Source of the DNA: Clostridiales bacterium
Lineage (GTDB): Bacteria; Bacillota; Clostridia; Christensenellales; Aristaeellaceae
Assembly: GCA_012837965.1 (NCBI GenBank)
Contig: DUQF01000022.1
Location: 1-64,000, forward strand
Direction of reading: 5' to 3'
Length of the DNA stretch: 64,000 nt
The notes under the pieces are model-generated. The model ran no database searches. It had not been told where the DNA came from and saw only the letters and a list, made by a program, of their open reading frames with translations. Shown here piece by piece: positions 8,105 to 16,591 of this stretch. Numbering within the stretch: the first letter of the stretch is position 1; every line of letters starts with the position of its first letter. Made by a program: the position numbers and the translations under genes.

Positions 8105-9199
8105 ATGAAACGATTTTTGCTTCTGCTACTAACTCTGCTTTGTTTCCAAAGCGCTTGCACGCAGGCGCTCCAAGTGCAGGAACCGGGCTATCAATTAACC
8201 GATCTGCAAAACAGCTTTGCGCAAGACAGGATCAACAGCCAAATCGCTGAGGCGACCGCTCCCGAAGCTATTTTTGCCCGCTATCGGCTGATGCCGGGTA
8301 CACAACATGAACTGATTTTCGGCGACCACAGATTGCATCAGGCGGGTGAGCCACGGGTGCTGTCGCTGGTGGTTCAAGTGAAAACCAATTTAAAAATCGA
8401 GCGTTTTACCCTCATGTTTGATTTGCTAACTGGCGAAAAAATCTTGCCCGATGCGCTGTTTCTTGACAAAACAGCGGCACAAGATTTTGTGGATGAATGG
8501 GTCCAAACCCACCTTGAACGGGACGAATATACCTATCTTCATGTGGACGGCCTCTTGCCGGTGCCGCTTGAAAACTTTTACCTGACGGAGTACGGTATCG
8601 CTGTTGATTACCCATTTGACAGCTATCACTTATTCACGCAGGAGGCGGGCGGCTACAGATACTATTTCCCCGAGCTGAAGGACATTTTGAACCTTACGGA
8701 AAACAGCCTTCTTTCTTCCTTGGATGAGGTACAGGCAGGTCTTGGCCTGTCGGATAATGCTGACCGCTTAGCAGCTCTTTTATCTGAAGGGCGGCTACCG
8801 GGCGTGCCTGAAGTGATGGGTATGAAGGTGGATGATTTGATTGAGCAATATGGCGAACTTACCGATTCGGAGCTGTTCTTGTATCGGGAGCGCTATGTGT
8901 TGGCCAAGCCTGAGTTTCGGGATATTCACGTGGTAGTCGGGCAGGAGGACGACTTAATCCAAGGCATTTATGCCCGTCGCATGAACTTGAATGGCATCAT
9001 GGTTGGTGAAAGCGGGGAAGAGGAGATTGTTAAGGTTTTTGGCGAACACAGCGGCAAACTGCCCCTGGATGAACAGATGGCTCAGCTTTATGCCATGCAG
9101 CCCGGTTCTATCCTTAGCTATTCTTTTGGCGACTGCCAGCTGATGCTCAACCTTGATGCGGAGGGCATCCTGCGCACCGTCTATCTATCTAGAAACTGA
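8105..9199 (+). CDS. Predicted lipoprotein with RsiV-like (DUF3298) domain
   Basis: 364 residues behind AGGAGG. The signal peptide ends in FQSAC with Cys18 as the likely lipid-modified residue (a weak lipobox). Residues about 85-205 (RFTLMFDLLTGEKIL, FYLTEYGIAVDYPFDSYH, YRYYFPELKDIL) have the pattern of the extracytoplasmic DUF3298 domain of the anti-sigma factor RsiV and of PdaC. In RsiV this domain binds lysozyme. Here it has no transmembrane anti-sigma part and no sigma factor gene nearby. It lies 8 bases before the ftsK gene, probably in the same transcript. Function unknown. Confidence 0.6.
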   Translation: MKRFLLLLLTLLCFQSACTQALQVQEPGYQLTDLQNSFAQDRINSQIAEATAPEAIFARYRLMPGTQHELIFGDHRLHQAGEPRVLSLVVQVKTNLKIERFTLMFDLLTGEKILPDALFLDKTAAQDFVDEWVQTHLERDEYTYLHVDGLLPVPLENFYLTEYGIAVDYPFDSYHLFTQEAGGYRYYFPELKDILNLTENSLLSSLDEVQAGLGLSDNADRLAALLSEGRLPGVPEVMGMKVDDLIEQYGELTDSELFLYRERYVLAKPEFRDIHVVVGQEDDLIQGIYARRMNLNGIMVGESGEEEIVKVFGEHSGKLPLDEQMAQLYAMQPGSILSYSFGDCQLMLNLDAEGILRTVYLSRN

Positions 9200-9207
9200 A
9201 GGGAATT

Positions 9208-12111
9208 ATGAGTAGAACGACTAAAAATCAGATGCAAACGACCGATCGGGCAGGCAGTTTTGTACTGCTGCTCGGTTTACTTATACTTGTTTTTGGTTTA
9301 TTGCTGCTGCTTGGCGCCTATGCGCCTACCGTGTCGCCCTCGCTTGTTGCGCTTAAAAACCTGGTACTGGGCATCGGCGGCCAGCTTGGTGGTATTGTGG
9401 CCATCTGGTTTATCATTTGCGGTTTTATGCTGTGTATCGCTTCCAAACATTCCCTGCCTTTTAACCGTATTATGAGCGCGCTGGGTATCCTTTTATGTGT
9501 GCTGGCGCTCATGACGCTCACTACCCGAATAGGCGGCTATGGACCGTTAATGGACTATGTGGGCAGCCTGAACACCTATTTTGGCAACTACGTACAGCCC
9601 GAAGGCATGGGCGCTTATTTATCGGGCGCTTTTAGTCAATATTATGGAAGGCTTTCGCCGCTTCCCGGCGGGGGTCTACTTGGCATGTTGCTTGCCTATC
9701 CCTTGTGGAAAATGCTGGGTACGGTAGGCGCTATTTTGCTGATTTCCTTTGCGCTTATCGCACTTGTGTTTGTTTTCCTGCATATCAGCCCGATGGATAT
9801 CGTGGCTTTTTTCAGGCGGAAAGCAAGTCAGGCGGAAAAACCCGATCAAGTACAGCCTGTGACCGTGGAAGTGCCTGTACAGGCCGCAGAATTCATGGTT
9901 GAGCAGGAACCCGTTTACGGTCAACCCGCAAAGCCCGTGCAGGAAGCTCCTGCGCCTGAACCCTATGTTGTCTATCAGCCCAAGGAAAGCGAACCCAGCC
10001 CTGTGCGTGCGGGCATTGGCCGACTGTTTAACCCTCAGGCTTATTTAAAAAAGGATGAGCAGGATAAAGGCTTTACCCCAAAGGCGGAAGATATCGGCAG
10101 TTTCTTTAAGCAGACGGGTGAAAACGCTAAACAATCAACGCCCGTATCGCAAGAACCTATTACCAAGCCGCAGGCGGACTTGCCTTCCTTTGACCGCTTT
10201 GTTCAACAGCAAAAAGAGGCCGTTCAAACAGCGGACAGCTTTACGCCCATTAGCTATGGGGCTGTGGAACATGAAGACTCCGGCCAATTAGAAGCGCCTG
10301 CCGTACCGCAAGAAAAGGTGTACCAGCCGCCCAAAGAGCCTGTTCAGGCGGTGTCGGGGAAATCCCTCACCTATGTGCAGATGACCTTTGACGATGTGGA
10401 AGAAACTCCTTCTCAAGAAGAAACAAAGACGCGGTCTGTGTCCCTCAAGCAGAGGCGGCAAACGCAGACAACAGATACCCCTTCTTCCGGTACTGTTCAT
10501 CGGGTGGGTGTTGACGCAGCTTATATTCCCACGGGCAAGCGCATCAGCGTTCAAGGTCAGGGTGAAGGCTTTAACCACCATACGCTGGACGGAAGCGCCA
10601 GCTGCGGTCCTGTACACAAAGAAGTTGAAAAAGTACTGACCCCCTACTTAAGGCCTGATATGAGCATTCTTTCCCTTCCGCCCAAAGGCAGCCAAGAAGA
10701 CCATAGCTTGGAAGATCAGAAGCGGGCGGAAAAGTTGATTTCCACCTTGGAAAGTTTTTCCATTGAAGCCAAGGTGCATCACATTGTGCACGGCCCTGCC
10801 ATTACCCGTTTTGCCATTCGTCTTGGAGCCGGTATCAGCGTCAGCAAGCTTCGGAGCGTGCTTGATAACCTGTCGGTTGAACTGCTTGCCAAAGGTCCTG
10901 TGCGGGCGGAAATTCCCATTCCCGGTACGCCGCTCATTGGTATCGAGGTGTCCAATGACAAGGCGACAACGGTGTATTTACGGGAAGTGCTGGAATCGGA
11001 TTTAATGAAAAGAAACCCCTCGCCCACCTTAGTTGCCTTAGGTAAGGACATTACCGGGCAACCCATTGCTTGTGAATTGACCAAAATGCCGCACTTGCTT
11101 ATTGCCGGCGCTACCGGCAGCGGTAAGTCGGTGTGTATTAACAGCATCGTGACCAGCATTTTGTATCGAGCGACACCCCAGCAGGTACGCTTAATTTTGG
11201 TTGACCCAAAGTTTGTTGAACTGCAAATGTATAACGACTGCCCGCATCTTCTGTTGCCGGTTATTTCCGAAGGCAAAAAGGTGGTTGCCGCCCTTGAATG
11301 GCTGTGTGAGGAAATGGATTTGCGCTATCAAAAGATGCAAAAATATAATGTACGCAGCATTGCCGGTTATAACGACAGGGTAGAGTCGGAGGACGAAAAG
11401 CTGCCCATCATTGTCATGATTATCGATGAAATGGCCGACTTGCTCGCGACAAGCAGCAAGGCCGTTGAAGAGTACGTGCAGCGCATTACCGCCAAGGCCC
11501 GTGCGGCGGGTATCGTGTTGATCCTTGCTACCCAAAGGCCTTCGGTCAACGTTATTACGGGCGTAATCAAGGCCAATATTCCAAGCCGCATTGCCTTTCA
11601 AGTGGCTTCCCAGGTGGATAGCCGCACCATCATCGACACTGTCGGCGCCGAAGGCTTGCTTGGCAACGGCGATATGCTTTACCTGCCCGGAACTCAGTCC
11701 ACCCCCACCCGCATTCAAGGCTGCTTTATCAACGACAAGGATGTGGAAGCTGTTACGAGTACCATTAAACACCAAAACAAGGTGGAGTATAATCAGGAAC
11801 TGATTGAATTTATCGAAAAAGCCGAGTCACAGGGCGAGGACTATGACCCGAGCGAAGAAGAAGGCAACGAAATGTTTGATGAACTTTTACCTGATGCCAT
11901 CGAAATGGCGGTGGAAGCGGGGCAGACGTCCATCAGCATGCTGCAAAGGGTGCTTCGCATTGGCTATGGGCGCGCGGGGCGTATTGTTGACGAGATGGAA
12001 CGGCGTGGCCTTATCTCAGAGAGTGAAGGCTCAAAACCAAGGCGAACGCTCATTTCAAGGGAGCAGTACAACCAGATGGTGGAGGATTACGACCCCCGCT
12101 TGCGCTCCTGA
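9208..12111 (+). CDS. DNA translocase FtsK/SpoIIIE
   Basis: 967 residues. The N-terminus has four transmembrane helices (about 18-200), followed by a Pro/Gln/Glu-rich linker (about 200-480). The RecA-like motor follows, with Walker A GATGSGKS (about 633-640) and Walker B IIVMIIDEMADLL (about 733). A C-terminal winged-helix gamma domain (about 895-960) includes SMLQRVLRIGYGRAGRIVDE and would read chromosome orientation sequences. It pumps DNA through the division or sporulation septum and helps resolve chromosome dimers. Whether it acts as FtsK, SpoIIIE or both cannot be told from sequence. Confidence 0.95.
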   Translation: MSRTTKNQMQTTDRAGSFVLLLGLLILVFGLLLLLGAYAPTVSPSLVALKNLVLGIGGQLGGIVAIWFIICGFMLCIASKHSLPFNRIMSALGILLCVLALMTLTTRIGGYGPLMDYVGSLNTYFGNYVQPEGMGAYLSGAFSQYYGRLSPLPGGGLLGMLLAYPLWKMLGTVGAILLISFALIALVFVFLHISPMDIVAFFRRKASQAEKPDQVQPVTVEVPVQAAEFMVEQEPVYGQPAKPVQEAPAPEPYVVYQPKESEPSPVRAGIGRLFNPQAYLKKDEQDKGFTPKAEDIGSFFKQTGENAKQSTPVSQEPITKPQADLPSFDRFVQQQKEAVQTADSFTPISYGAVEHEDSGQLEAPAVPQEKVYQPPKEPVQAVSGKSLTYVQMTFDDVEETPSQEETKTRSVSLKQRRQTQTTDTPSSGTVHRVGVDAAYIPTGKRISVQGQGEGFNHHTLDGSASCGPVHKEVEKVLTPYLRPDMSILSLPPKGSQEDHSLEDQKRAEKLISTLESFSIEAKVHHIVHGPAITRFAIRLGAGISVSKLRSVLDNLSVELLAKGPVRAEIPIPGTPLIGIEVSNDKATTVYLREVLESDLMKRNPSPTLVALGKDITGQPIACELTKMPHLLIAGATGSGKSVCINSIVTSILYRATPQQVRLILVDPKFVELQMYNDCPHLLLPVISEGKKVVAALEWLCEEMDLRYQKMQKYNVRSIAGYNDRVESEDEKLPIIVMIIDEMADLLATSSKAVEEYVQRITAKARAAGIVLILATQRPSVNVITGVIKANIPSRIAFQVASQVDSRTIIDTVGAEGLLGNGDMLYLPGTQSTPTRIQGCFINDKDVEAVTSTIKHQNKVEYNQELIEFIEKAESQGEDYDPSEEEGNEMFDELLPDAIEMAVEAGQTSISMLQRVLRIGYGRAGRIVDEMERRGLISESEGSKPRRTLISREQYNQMVEDYDPRLRS

Positions 12112-12165
12112 GGTTCTAAGTTGAAGTTTTCGTGAAGAAAATTTGCCGTTACAGGAAGATTGTGC

Positions 12166-12669
12166 ATGATTGATATTAAAAAGTTGTCGAAGCAATACTT
12201 TGTGAGGCGATTGACGCAAAAGGATGCGCAACAAGTTGAATGCCTGCAGCAAGGAAATCCTATGTATTACAAATTTTGCCCGCCTGCTCCTTCTATCAAG
12301 AACGTTCTTAATCAAATGAATGCGCTGCCGACCGGAAAAGAGCTCAGGGATAAATATTTCATAGGTTTCTTTGAAGAAGAGGAATTGATCGCTGTTATGG
12401 ATTTGATCGAGGCGTATCCAAACCAAGAGACGATATTTATCGGTTTTTTTATGGTGAGCAAGGAGCGGTCGGGCCTTGGGATTGGAAGCAATATCATCAA
12501 ACAATGTTTGCATGAAATAGAACGCCAAGGTTTCTCTTTTGTGCGGCTGGGTTACATGAAGGGGAATTTACAGAGCGAGAATTTTTGGCGCAAGTGCCAA
12601 TTTACTCCTACAGGCATTGAAACAGATAACGGACAAGGTATTGTTGTGGTTTTAGAGAAAGAACTTTAA
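12166..12669 (+). CDS. GNAT family N-acetyltransferase
   Basis: 167 residues from ATG at 12166 behind ACAGGAAG. The acetyl-CoA binding motif is visible as SKERSGLGIGSNIIK (R/Q-x-x-G-x-G/A type, about residues 103-117), followed by the usual C-terminal strand pattern (FVRLGYMKGNLQSENFWRKC). The N-terminal part (YYKFCPPAPSIKN) resembles uncharacterised Firmicutes GNAT proteins. The substrate is not predictable. It is followed 14 bases later by the TfoX-like gene, probably co-transcribed. Confidence 0.8.
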   Translation: MIDIKKLSKQYFVRRLTQKDAQQVECLQQGNPMYYKFCPPAPSIKNVLNQMNALPTGKELRDKYFIGFFEEEELIAVMDLIEAYPNQETIFIGFFMVSKERSGLGIGSNIIKQCLHEIERQGFSFVRLGYMKGNLQSENFWRKCQFTPTGIETDNGQGIVVVLEKEL

Positions 12670-12683
12670 ATGGTGGAGATAAA

Positions 12684-13004
12684 ATGGGATCAAGCAAAGG
12701 ATATTTAGAGTATATTTTAGACCAGTTAATTGATTTGGACGACATCAGCTATCAAGCGATGATGGGTGAATATATTCTGTATTACAAAGGAAAAATTGTC
12801 GGCGGAATATATGACGACAGGTTGCTTGTAAAACCCGTGCCCTCCGCCATTGACTATATGCCAAATGCAAAATATGAACTGCCGTATGAAGGGGCAAAGG
12901 AAATGCTGCTGGTCGATAATGTAGACAACAAAGAGTATTTGACGGGCTTATTTAATGTGATGTTTGATGAATTGCCTGTTGCGAAAGCAAAAAAGAAGAA
13001 ATAA
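12684..13004 (+). CDS. TfoX N-terminal domain protein
   Basis: 106 residues behind GGTGGAG. Residues 1-95 match the TfoX_N fold (YLEYILDQLIDLDDISYQAM, MGEYILYYKGKIVGGIYDDR, LLVKP). The C-terminal TfoX domain of the proteobacterial competence regulators is missing, as usual in Gram-positive members. It ends in a Lys-rich tail. Gram-positive stand-alone members are of unknown role, so a link to competence should not be assumed. A terminator follows at 13040. Confidence 0.8.
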   Translation: MGSSKGYLEYILDQLIDLDDISYQAMMGEYILYYKGKIVGGIYDDRLLVKPVPSAIDYMPNAKYELPYEGAKEMLLVDNVDNKEYLTGLFNVMFDELPVAKAKKKK

Positions 13005-13039
13005 CACCTTACAATTGAGCTAATCCAGGGATTATGAAA

Positions 13040-13080
13040 GGTTCGGATTTGTCTGTAAACAGTCCGAACCAATATTTTTA
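13040..13080 (+). terminator. Terminator after the TfoX-like gene
   Basis: GGTTCGGA (13040-13047) pairs with TCCGAACC (13063-13070), with CTGT/ACAG inside and a T-rich tail (AATATTTTTAT). It ends the ftsK-GNAT-tfoX stretch just before the mgtE promoter. Confidence 0.8.
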
Positions 13081-13091
13081 TCAATTGCCGA

Positions 13092-13120
13092 TTGACAGTC
13101 CTTAACGGAAAGATTACAAT
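13092..13120 (+). promoter_or_regulatory. Promoter of the mgtE leader transcript
   Basis: TTGACA (13092-13097), 17-base spacer, TACAAT (13115-13120): a near-consensus housekeeping promoter. Transcription would start near 13127, giving a 200-base leader before mgtE. Confidence 0.85.
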
Positions 13121-13153
13121 GATAGAGAATTTTTATGAAGGAGGTGGCGAAAC

Positions 13154-13231
13154 ATGGGCGACGGCGTTCGATGTAAGACAAAAGATGACATTCCGCGAAG
13201 TCGGCGCAGTCCCATGACGCTGCCCGATTAA
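13154..13231 (+). CDS. 25-residue leader peptide upstream of mgtE
   Basis: A 25-codon ORF, MGDGVRCKTKDDIPRSRR then SPMTLPD, starts 8 bases after a perfect AAGGAGG (13138-13144) and ends with TAA at 13229-13231. It is 29 bases before the attenuator terminator. The peptide has an acidic pair followed by Ile-Pro and a basic stretch. It recalls in a general way the enterobacterial MgtL leader, where Asp/Glu/Pro codons destabilise ribosomes at low Mg. There is no sequence homology to MgtL that I can see. Translation is supported by the ribosome-binding site only. The alternative is that this is simply structured RNA with a chance ORF. Confidence 0.5.
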   Translation: MGDGVRCKTKDDIPRSRRSPMTLPD

Positions 13232-13259
13232 GTTTTTTGTCTACGTCCATAAGTCGCCT

Positions 13260-13289
13260 GCACTTTTTTCTTTTGGAAAAGTGCTTTTT
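13260..13289 (+). terminator. Attenuator terminator before mgtE
   Basis: GCACTTTT (13260-13267) pairs with AAAAGTGC (13277-13284), followed by TTTTT. It lies between the promoter and the gene. Confidence 0.85.
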
Positions 13290-13326
13290 ACCTTGGAAAA
13301 AATAAATTGTTGGAGGTGAATTGACG

Positions 13327-14673
13327 ATGAACTGGGACAAAATGGAAGAAACCTTAGACCGGCTGATGGAACAGAAACGCCACGGGCAACTGCGCGGGGC
13401 TTTGATGATGGTCAACCCTGTTGATATTGCTGAATACATGAAAAAGCTGGACGCGGAAAACCTTCTGCTTATGTTCCGCATTCTGCCTAAGGATGCTTCG
13501 GCGGAGGTGTTCAGCTACATGGATTCCGACCAGCGGGAAATGCTGGTAGAATCAATCGGCGACAGGGAGCTTACTGCTCTTATCAACGATATGTTTTTGG
13601 ATGACGCGGTGGACTTTCTGGAAGAACTGCCCGCCAACGCGGTCAAGCGGATACTGCAGTATACAGACCCTCAAAAACGCGCTATTATCAATCAATTTCT
13701 GAATTATCCCGAGAATTCTGCCGGTTCCTTGATGACGATAGAATACTGCGAATTCAGTCCGGATATGAATGTGCGGGACGCTTTGAAGACTATCAAAAAA
13801 ACCGGGGTTGACAAAGAAACGGTATACACTCTGTATTTGGTGGACAACCAGCGCAAGCTCGTGGGAACTGTGCCATTGCACAAAGCCTTGATCGTGGAGG
13901 AAGATACGCTCCTTGGCAAACTGACGGATCCTTCTATTATCTCGGTTACCACTTTGGACGATCAGGAGATGGTTGCCCAGACCGTGCGCAAATACCATTT
14001 GTTGTCTATCCCCGTTGTGGATAGGGAAGGACGAATGGTAGGCATCATTACCAGCGACGATATCATGGATGTTATTGTAGAAGAAGGCACCGAGGACTTT
14101 GAAAAAATGTCGGGTTTGGCGCCTGCCGAGGAGCCTTATTTCAAGACCAGCCTTTTTAAATTGGCGAGCAACCGTTTGCCCTGGCTGATGATTTTGATGT
14201 TCACTTCCATTATTTCCGGCGCTATTATTTCAAAATTTGAAAACGTGTTGGCGGTGAATATCCTTTTGTCAGCTTCCATTCCCATGCTGATGGACTCCGG
14301 CGGCAACTGCGGCCAGCAGGCATCCACGCTTATGATTCGCGGTATAGCCTTAGGAGAGGTGGAATTTAAGGATCTGCCCAAGGTGCTGTGGACAGAAATT
14401 AGAGTAGGGTTGTTGGTGGGTTCGGTCATGTCCGCCACAACCTTTGTCAGGCTCCTATGGCTGAATAAAGCCTCCGTAGTCATGTCGGCGGTCATTTCGG
14501 TCAGCTTATACGCTACTGTGGTCATAGCAAAAGCCATTGGCTGCGTACTTCCGCTTTTGGCGCAGAAAATCAAGGTTGATCCGGCCCTTGCGGCATCTCC
14601 CTTAATTACAACTGTCGTGGATGCCAGCAGCCTGTTTATCTTTTTCACCATTGCTTCCCGCTTTGTGCTTTAA
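13327..14673 (+). CDS. mgtE: Magnesium transporter MgtE
   Basis: 448 residues from the ATG at 13327 (GGAGG 10 bases upstream; a TTG at 13321 is also possible). An N-terminal MgtE_N helical domain (about 25-125) is followed by two CBS domains (about 130-255) that sense cytosolic Mg and gate the channel, then five membrane helices (about 285-445). The pore region includes the family-specific SIPMLMDSGGNCGQQASTLM. It imports Mg down its gradient as a dimer. Expression is probably set by the attenuator leader directly upstream. Length is normal. Confidence 0.95.
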   Translation: MNWDKMEETLDRLMEQKRHGQLRGALMMVNPVDIAEYMKKLDAENLLLMFRILPKDASAEVFSYMDSDQREMLVESIGDRELTALINDMFLDDAVDFLEELPANAVKRILQYTDPQKRAIINQFLNYPENSAGSLMTIEYCEFSPDMNVRDALKTIKKTGVDKETVYTLYLVDNQRKLVGTVPLHKALIVEEDTLLGKLTDPSIISVTTLDDQEMVAQTVRKYHLLSIPVVDREGRMVGIITSDDIMDVIVEEGTEDFEKMSGLAPAEEPYFKTSLFKLASNRLPWLMILMFTSIISGAIISKFENVLAVNILLSASIPMLMDSGGNCGQQASTLMIRGIALGEVEFKDLPKVLWTEIRVGLLVGSVMSATTFVRLLWLNKASVVMSAVISVSLYATVVIAKAIGCVLPLLAQKIKVDPALAASPLITTVVDASSLFIFFTIASRFVL

Positions 14674-14694
14674 AAATGAAAAAATGCCCTATGG

Positions 14695-14723
14695 TTGACA
14701 AGAGAAAAGCACGGGTCTATACT
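14695..14723 (+). promoter_or_regulatory. Promoter of the ribU operon
   Basis: TTGACA (14695-14700), 17-base spacer, TATACT (14718-14723). It lies just before the FMN riboswitch. Confidence 0.85.
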
Positions 14724-14730
14724 GGTATTA

Positions 14731-14842
14731 CAACTACTTCAGGGCGGGGTGCAAGTCCCCACCGGCGGTATAGCCCGCGAGCCGAAAGGCTGACATGGTT
14801 TAATCCCATGGCCGACAGTATAGTCTGGACGGAAGAAGGGTT
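14731..14842 (+). ncRNA. FMN riboswitch (RFN element)
   Basis: The conserved RFN blocks appear in order: TTCAGGGCGGGGTGCAAGTC, CCCACCGGCGGTA, AGCCCGCGAGCC, the variable arm, then GCCGACAGTATAGTCTGGA and GGAAGAAGG. This six-helix aptamer binds flavin mononucleotide and is followed by a terminator (14850-14880), so FMN should switch off transcription of ribU. The alternative antiterminator was not worked out in full. Confidence 0.96.
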
Positions 14843-14849
14843 TCTTTGC

Positions 14850-14880
14850 ATCGTCTCCTGAGGTGGGGGACGATTTTTTT
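14850..14880 (+). terminator. FMN-controlled terminator before ribU
   Basis: ATCGTCTCC (14850-14858) pairs with GGGGACGAT (14865-14873), followed by seven T. It is the expression platform of the FMN riboswitch. Confidence 0.9.
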
Positions 14881-14890
14881 GGAGGTTGCA

Positions 14891-15475
14891 ATGTCTAAGC
14901 GAATGAATACAGCTCGCATCACCTACGTTGGAATGATGGTCTCTCTAAGTGTCATTTTAAGCTATTTCCCCGAAATACCTCTTGCTTTCTTCGCCCCATG
15001 GCTGAAATTGGATTTTTCCTTCGTGCCTATGATGTTGGTGGGCTTTTCTATGGGGCCGGTGGCCAGCGTTTTTACTTTAGGTATCACTATGCTGTTTCAT
15101 GGCCTTGGCTCAACTACGGGCTGGGTGGGTGAGCTTGCCAACTTGTTGATGGGCCTTGCCTTCCTTTTGCCGGGAGCCATCATCTATCAAAAAAAGCGGA
15201 CCAAATCGGTGGCGCTGTGGAGCATGCTTGCAGGAACAATTTTGATGAGCTTGGTGGCCATGGCGTGCAACAGGTATATCCTCATCCCGCTGTATGGCGG
15301 GGAAGCCATGCTTCAAAGTGCAGGCAGGACCATGACAAGCTATATTCTCTTTGCCATTTTACCTTTTAACCTGCTGAAAGGAGCGGTCAACTCATTTCCA
15401 ACCTTTATTTTATATAAGCGTTTGTCCATTGTCCTGCGTGAGGCGGAAAAGAAAACTGATGCAAGTTGTCAATAA
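14891..15475 (+). CDS. ribU: Riboflavin ECF transporter S component RibU
   Basis: 194 residues from ATG at 14891, 5 bases after GGAGG; earlier in-frame starts lie inside the terminator. Six hydrophobic helices and the pattern MVSLSVILSYFPEIP, LKLDFSFVPMMLVGFSMGP and FHGLGSTTGWVGELANLLMG fit the RibU substrate-binding subunit. It captures riboflavin and works with the shared EcfAA'T energising module, which is not in this window. The FMN riboswitch upstream confirms the substrate. It overlaps tsaE by 17 bases and so leads a ribU-tsaE-tsaB-rimI operon. Confidence 0.93.
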   Translation: MSKRMNTARITYVGMMVSLSVILSYFPEIPLAFFAPWLKLDFSFVPMMLVGFSMGPVASVFTLGITMLFHGLGSTTGWVGELANLLMGLAFLLPGAIIYQKKRTKSVALWSMLAGTILMSLVAMACNRYILIPLYGGEAMLQSAGRTMTSYILFAILPFNLLKGAVNSFPTFILYKRLSIVLREAEKKTDASCQ

Positions 15476-15902
15476 AGAAGCTATGAACGACCTAGGCATG
15501 CGCCTTGCTAAAAAACTCACTTCAGGCGATACTGTACTTTTAACAGGCCAAATGGGCGCCGGAAAAAGCGAGCTTGCACGGGGTATTGCTCGTGGGCTTG
15601 GCTATGCAGGACCTATTCCAAGCCCCACTTTTACTATTCTTAACCAGTACGAGGGCGGCAGGGAAAAGCTGTATCACTTTGATTGGTATCGTATTGACGA
15701 CGTTGAGGAACTATATGCGTCGGGCCTTGATGAAGTCATCGGCTACGATGGCATTACCCTGATTGAGTGGCACCAAAGGGCGCCTGAGTTATGCCCGGAA
15801 GATGCTTTGGAAGTGGTCATTACCGTAAAGGATAATGATGTACGTGTGGTGGAACTTATAAGCCGCGGCAACTTTCGGTCTGTTTGTTTGGAGGAATTAT
15901 GA
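15459..15902 (+). CDS. tsaE: tRNA t6A biosynthesis ATPase TsaE
   Basis: 147 residues from the ATG at 15459. The P-loop is TGQMGAGKSELARG (about residues 29-42), followed by the family motif SPTFTILNQYEGG and YHFDWYRIDDVEEL; the TLIEWHQRAPEL segment is also characteristic. TsaE resets the TsaB-TsaD complex during transfer of threonylcarbamoyl to adenosine 37 of tRNAs that read ANN codons. The start lies inside the end of ribU, and the stop overlaps the tsaB start (ATGA), so translation is coupled. Confidence 0.95.
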   Translation: MQVVNKEAMNDLGMRLAKKLTSGDTVLLTGQMGAGKSELARGIARGLGYAGPIPSPTFTILNQYEGGREKLYHFDWYRIDDVEELYASGLDEVIGYDGITLIEWHQRAPELCPEDALEVVITVKDNDVRVVELISRGNFRSVCLEEL

Positions 15903-16591
15903 ATGTTTTGGCTTTTGACGCTTCCGGCCCTACCGGTTCAGTAGCGGTGATCAAGGATGGCCAACTAAGGTTCGAAAAAACTATAAACACCGGCCTGAAC
16001 CACTCGGTGACCCTGCTGCCCATGATTGACGAAGCCTTTAAAGCAACCAATCTTCAGGTGAAGGATTGCGACCTTTTAGCAACGGTGATAGGGCCAGGCT
16101 CCTTTACGGGCGTTCGTATCGGTGTTGCCACCCTCCAAGGCTTGGCGGCACCTTGGGATATACCCTGTGTTGGCGTTAATGCCCTTGAAGCCTATCAAAC
16201 AGGACTTACAAATGAGCAGAAGCTTATTTGCCCTATCAGGGACGCTAGGGCAAGGCAGGTATACGGCGCCTGCTTTCAGAAAGGTGTGCGTTTGATGAAG
16301 GACTGCATCCAAAAGATTGATGACTACCTTGCTATGCTTCCCGAAACCGAGGAAGGCTATTTATTTGTCGGTGACGGGGTATCCATGTTTGAAAAGTACC
16401 TGCGAGAAAGGCTGGGAGAAAAAGCAAACTTTGCACCTATGCACTTAAATCTTTTAAAGGCGGGGGTTGTCGGGCAGCTTGCCATCCAATACCAAGATAA
16501 GAAAGTCAGTGGAAATAAAATTTTGCCCCTCTACTTAAGGCTGCCGCAGGCGGAAAGAGAACGGCTGCGAAAGGCGGGTAAGGATGCTTAA
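15899..16591 (+). CDS. tsaB: tRNA t6A biosynthesis protein TsaB
   Basis: 230 residues from the ATG at 15899, overlapping the tsaE stop. MNVLAFDASGPTGSVAVIKD and VIGPGSFTGVRIGVATLQGL are the ASKHA-fold signatures of TsaB (YeaZ), a non-catalytic paralogue of TsaD that forms the dimer on which TsaD and TsaE assemble. The C-terminal half is shorter and variable as usual. The following rimI gene overlaps by 8 bases. Confidence 0.94.
   Translation: MNVLAFDASGPTGSVAVIKDGQLRFEKTINTGLNHSVTLLPMIDEAFKATNLQVKDCDLLATVIGPGSFTGVRIGVATLQGLAAPWDIPCVGVNALEAYQTGLTNEQKLICPIRDARARQVYGACFQKGVRLMKDCIQKIDDYLAMLPETEEGYLFVGDGVSMFEKYLRERLGEKANFAPMHLNLLKAGVVGQLAIQYQDKKVSGNKILPLYLRLPQAERERLRKAGKDA

Larger units (their letters stand above)
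13127..13326 (+). promoter_or_regulatory. mgtE attenuator leader RNA
   Basis: This leader holds a small ORF (13154-13231), a long-range pairing and a terminator (13260-13289) only 37 bases before the mgtE start, with no room for another promoter after the terminator. GGCGAC (13157-13162) can pair with GTCGCC (13253-13258), and AGACAAAA (13176-13183) with TTTTGTCT (13235-13242), closing a large structure that abuts the terminator. I do not recognise the conserved M-box (ykoK) sequence blocks. That this leader senses Mg is inferred from the gene that it precedes. Confidence 0.65.

Noticed and set aside
13127-13326. M-box (Mg) riboswitch before mgtE
   Set aside because: The conserved M-box sequence blocks were not recognised, although a structure and a terminator are present; left as an unassigned leader.
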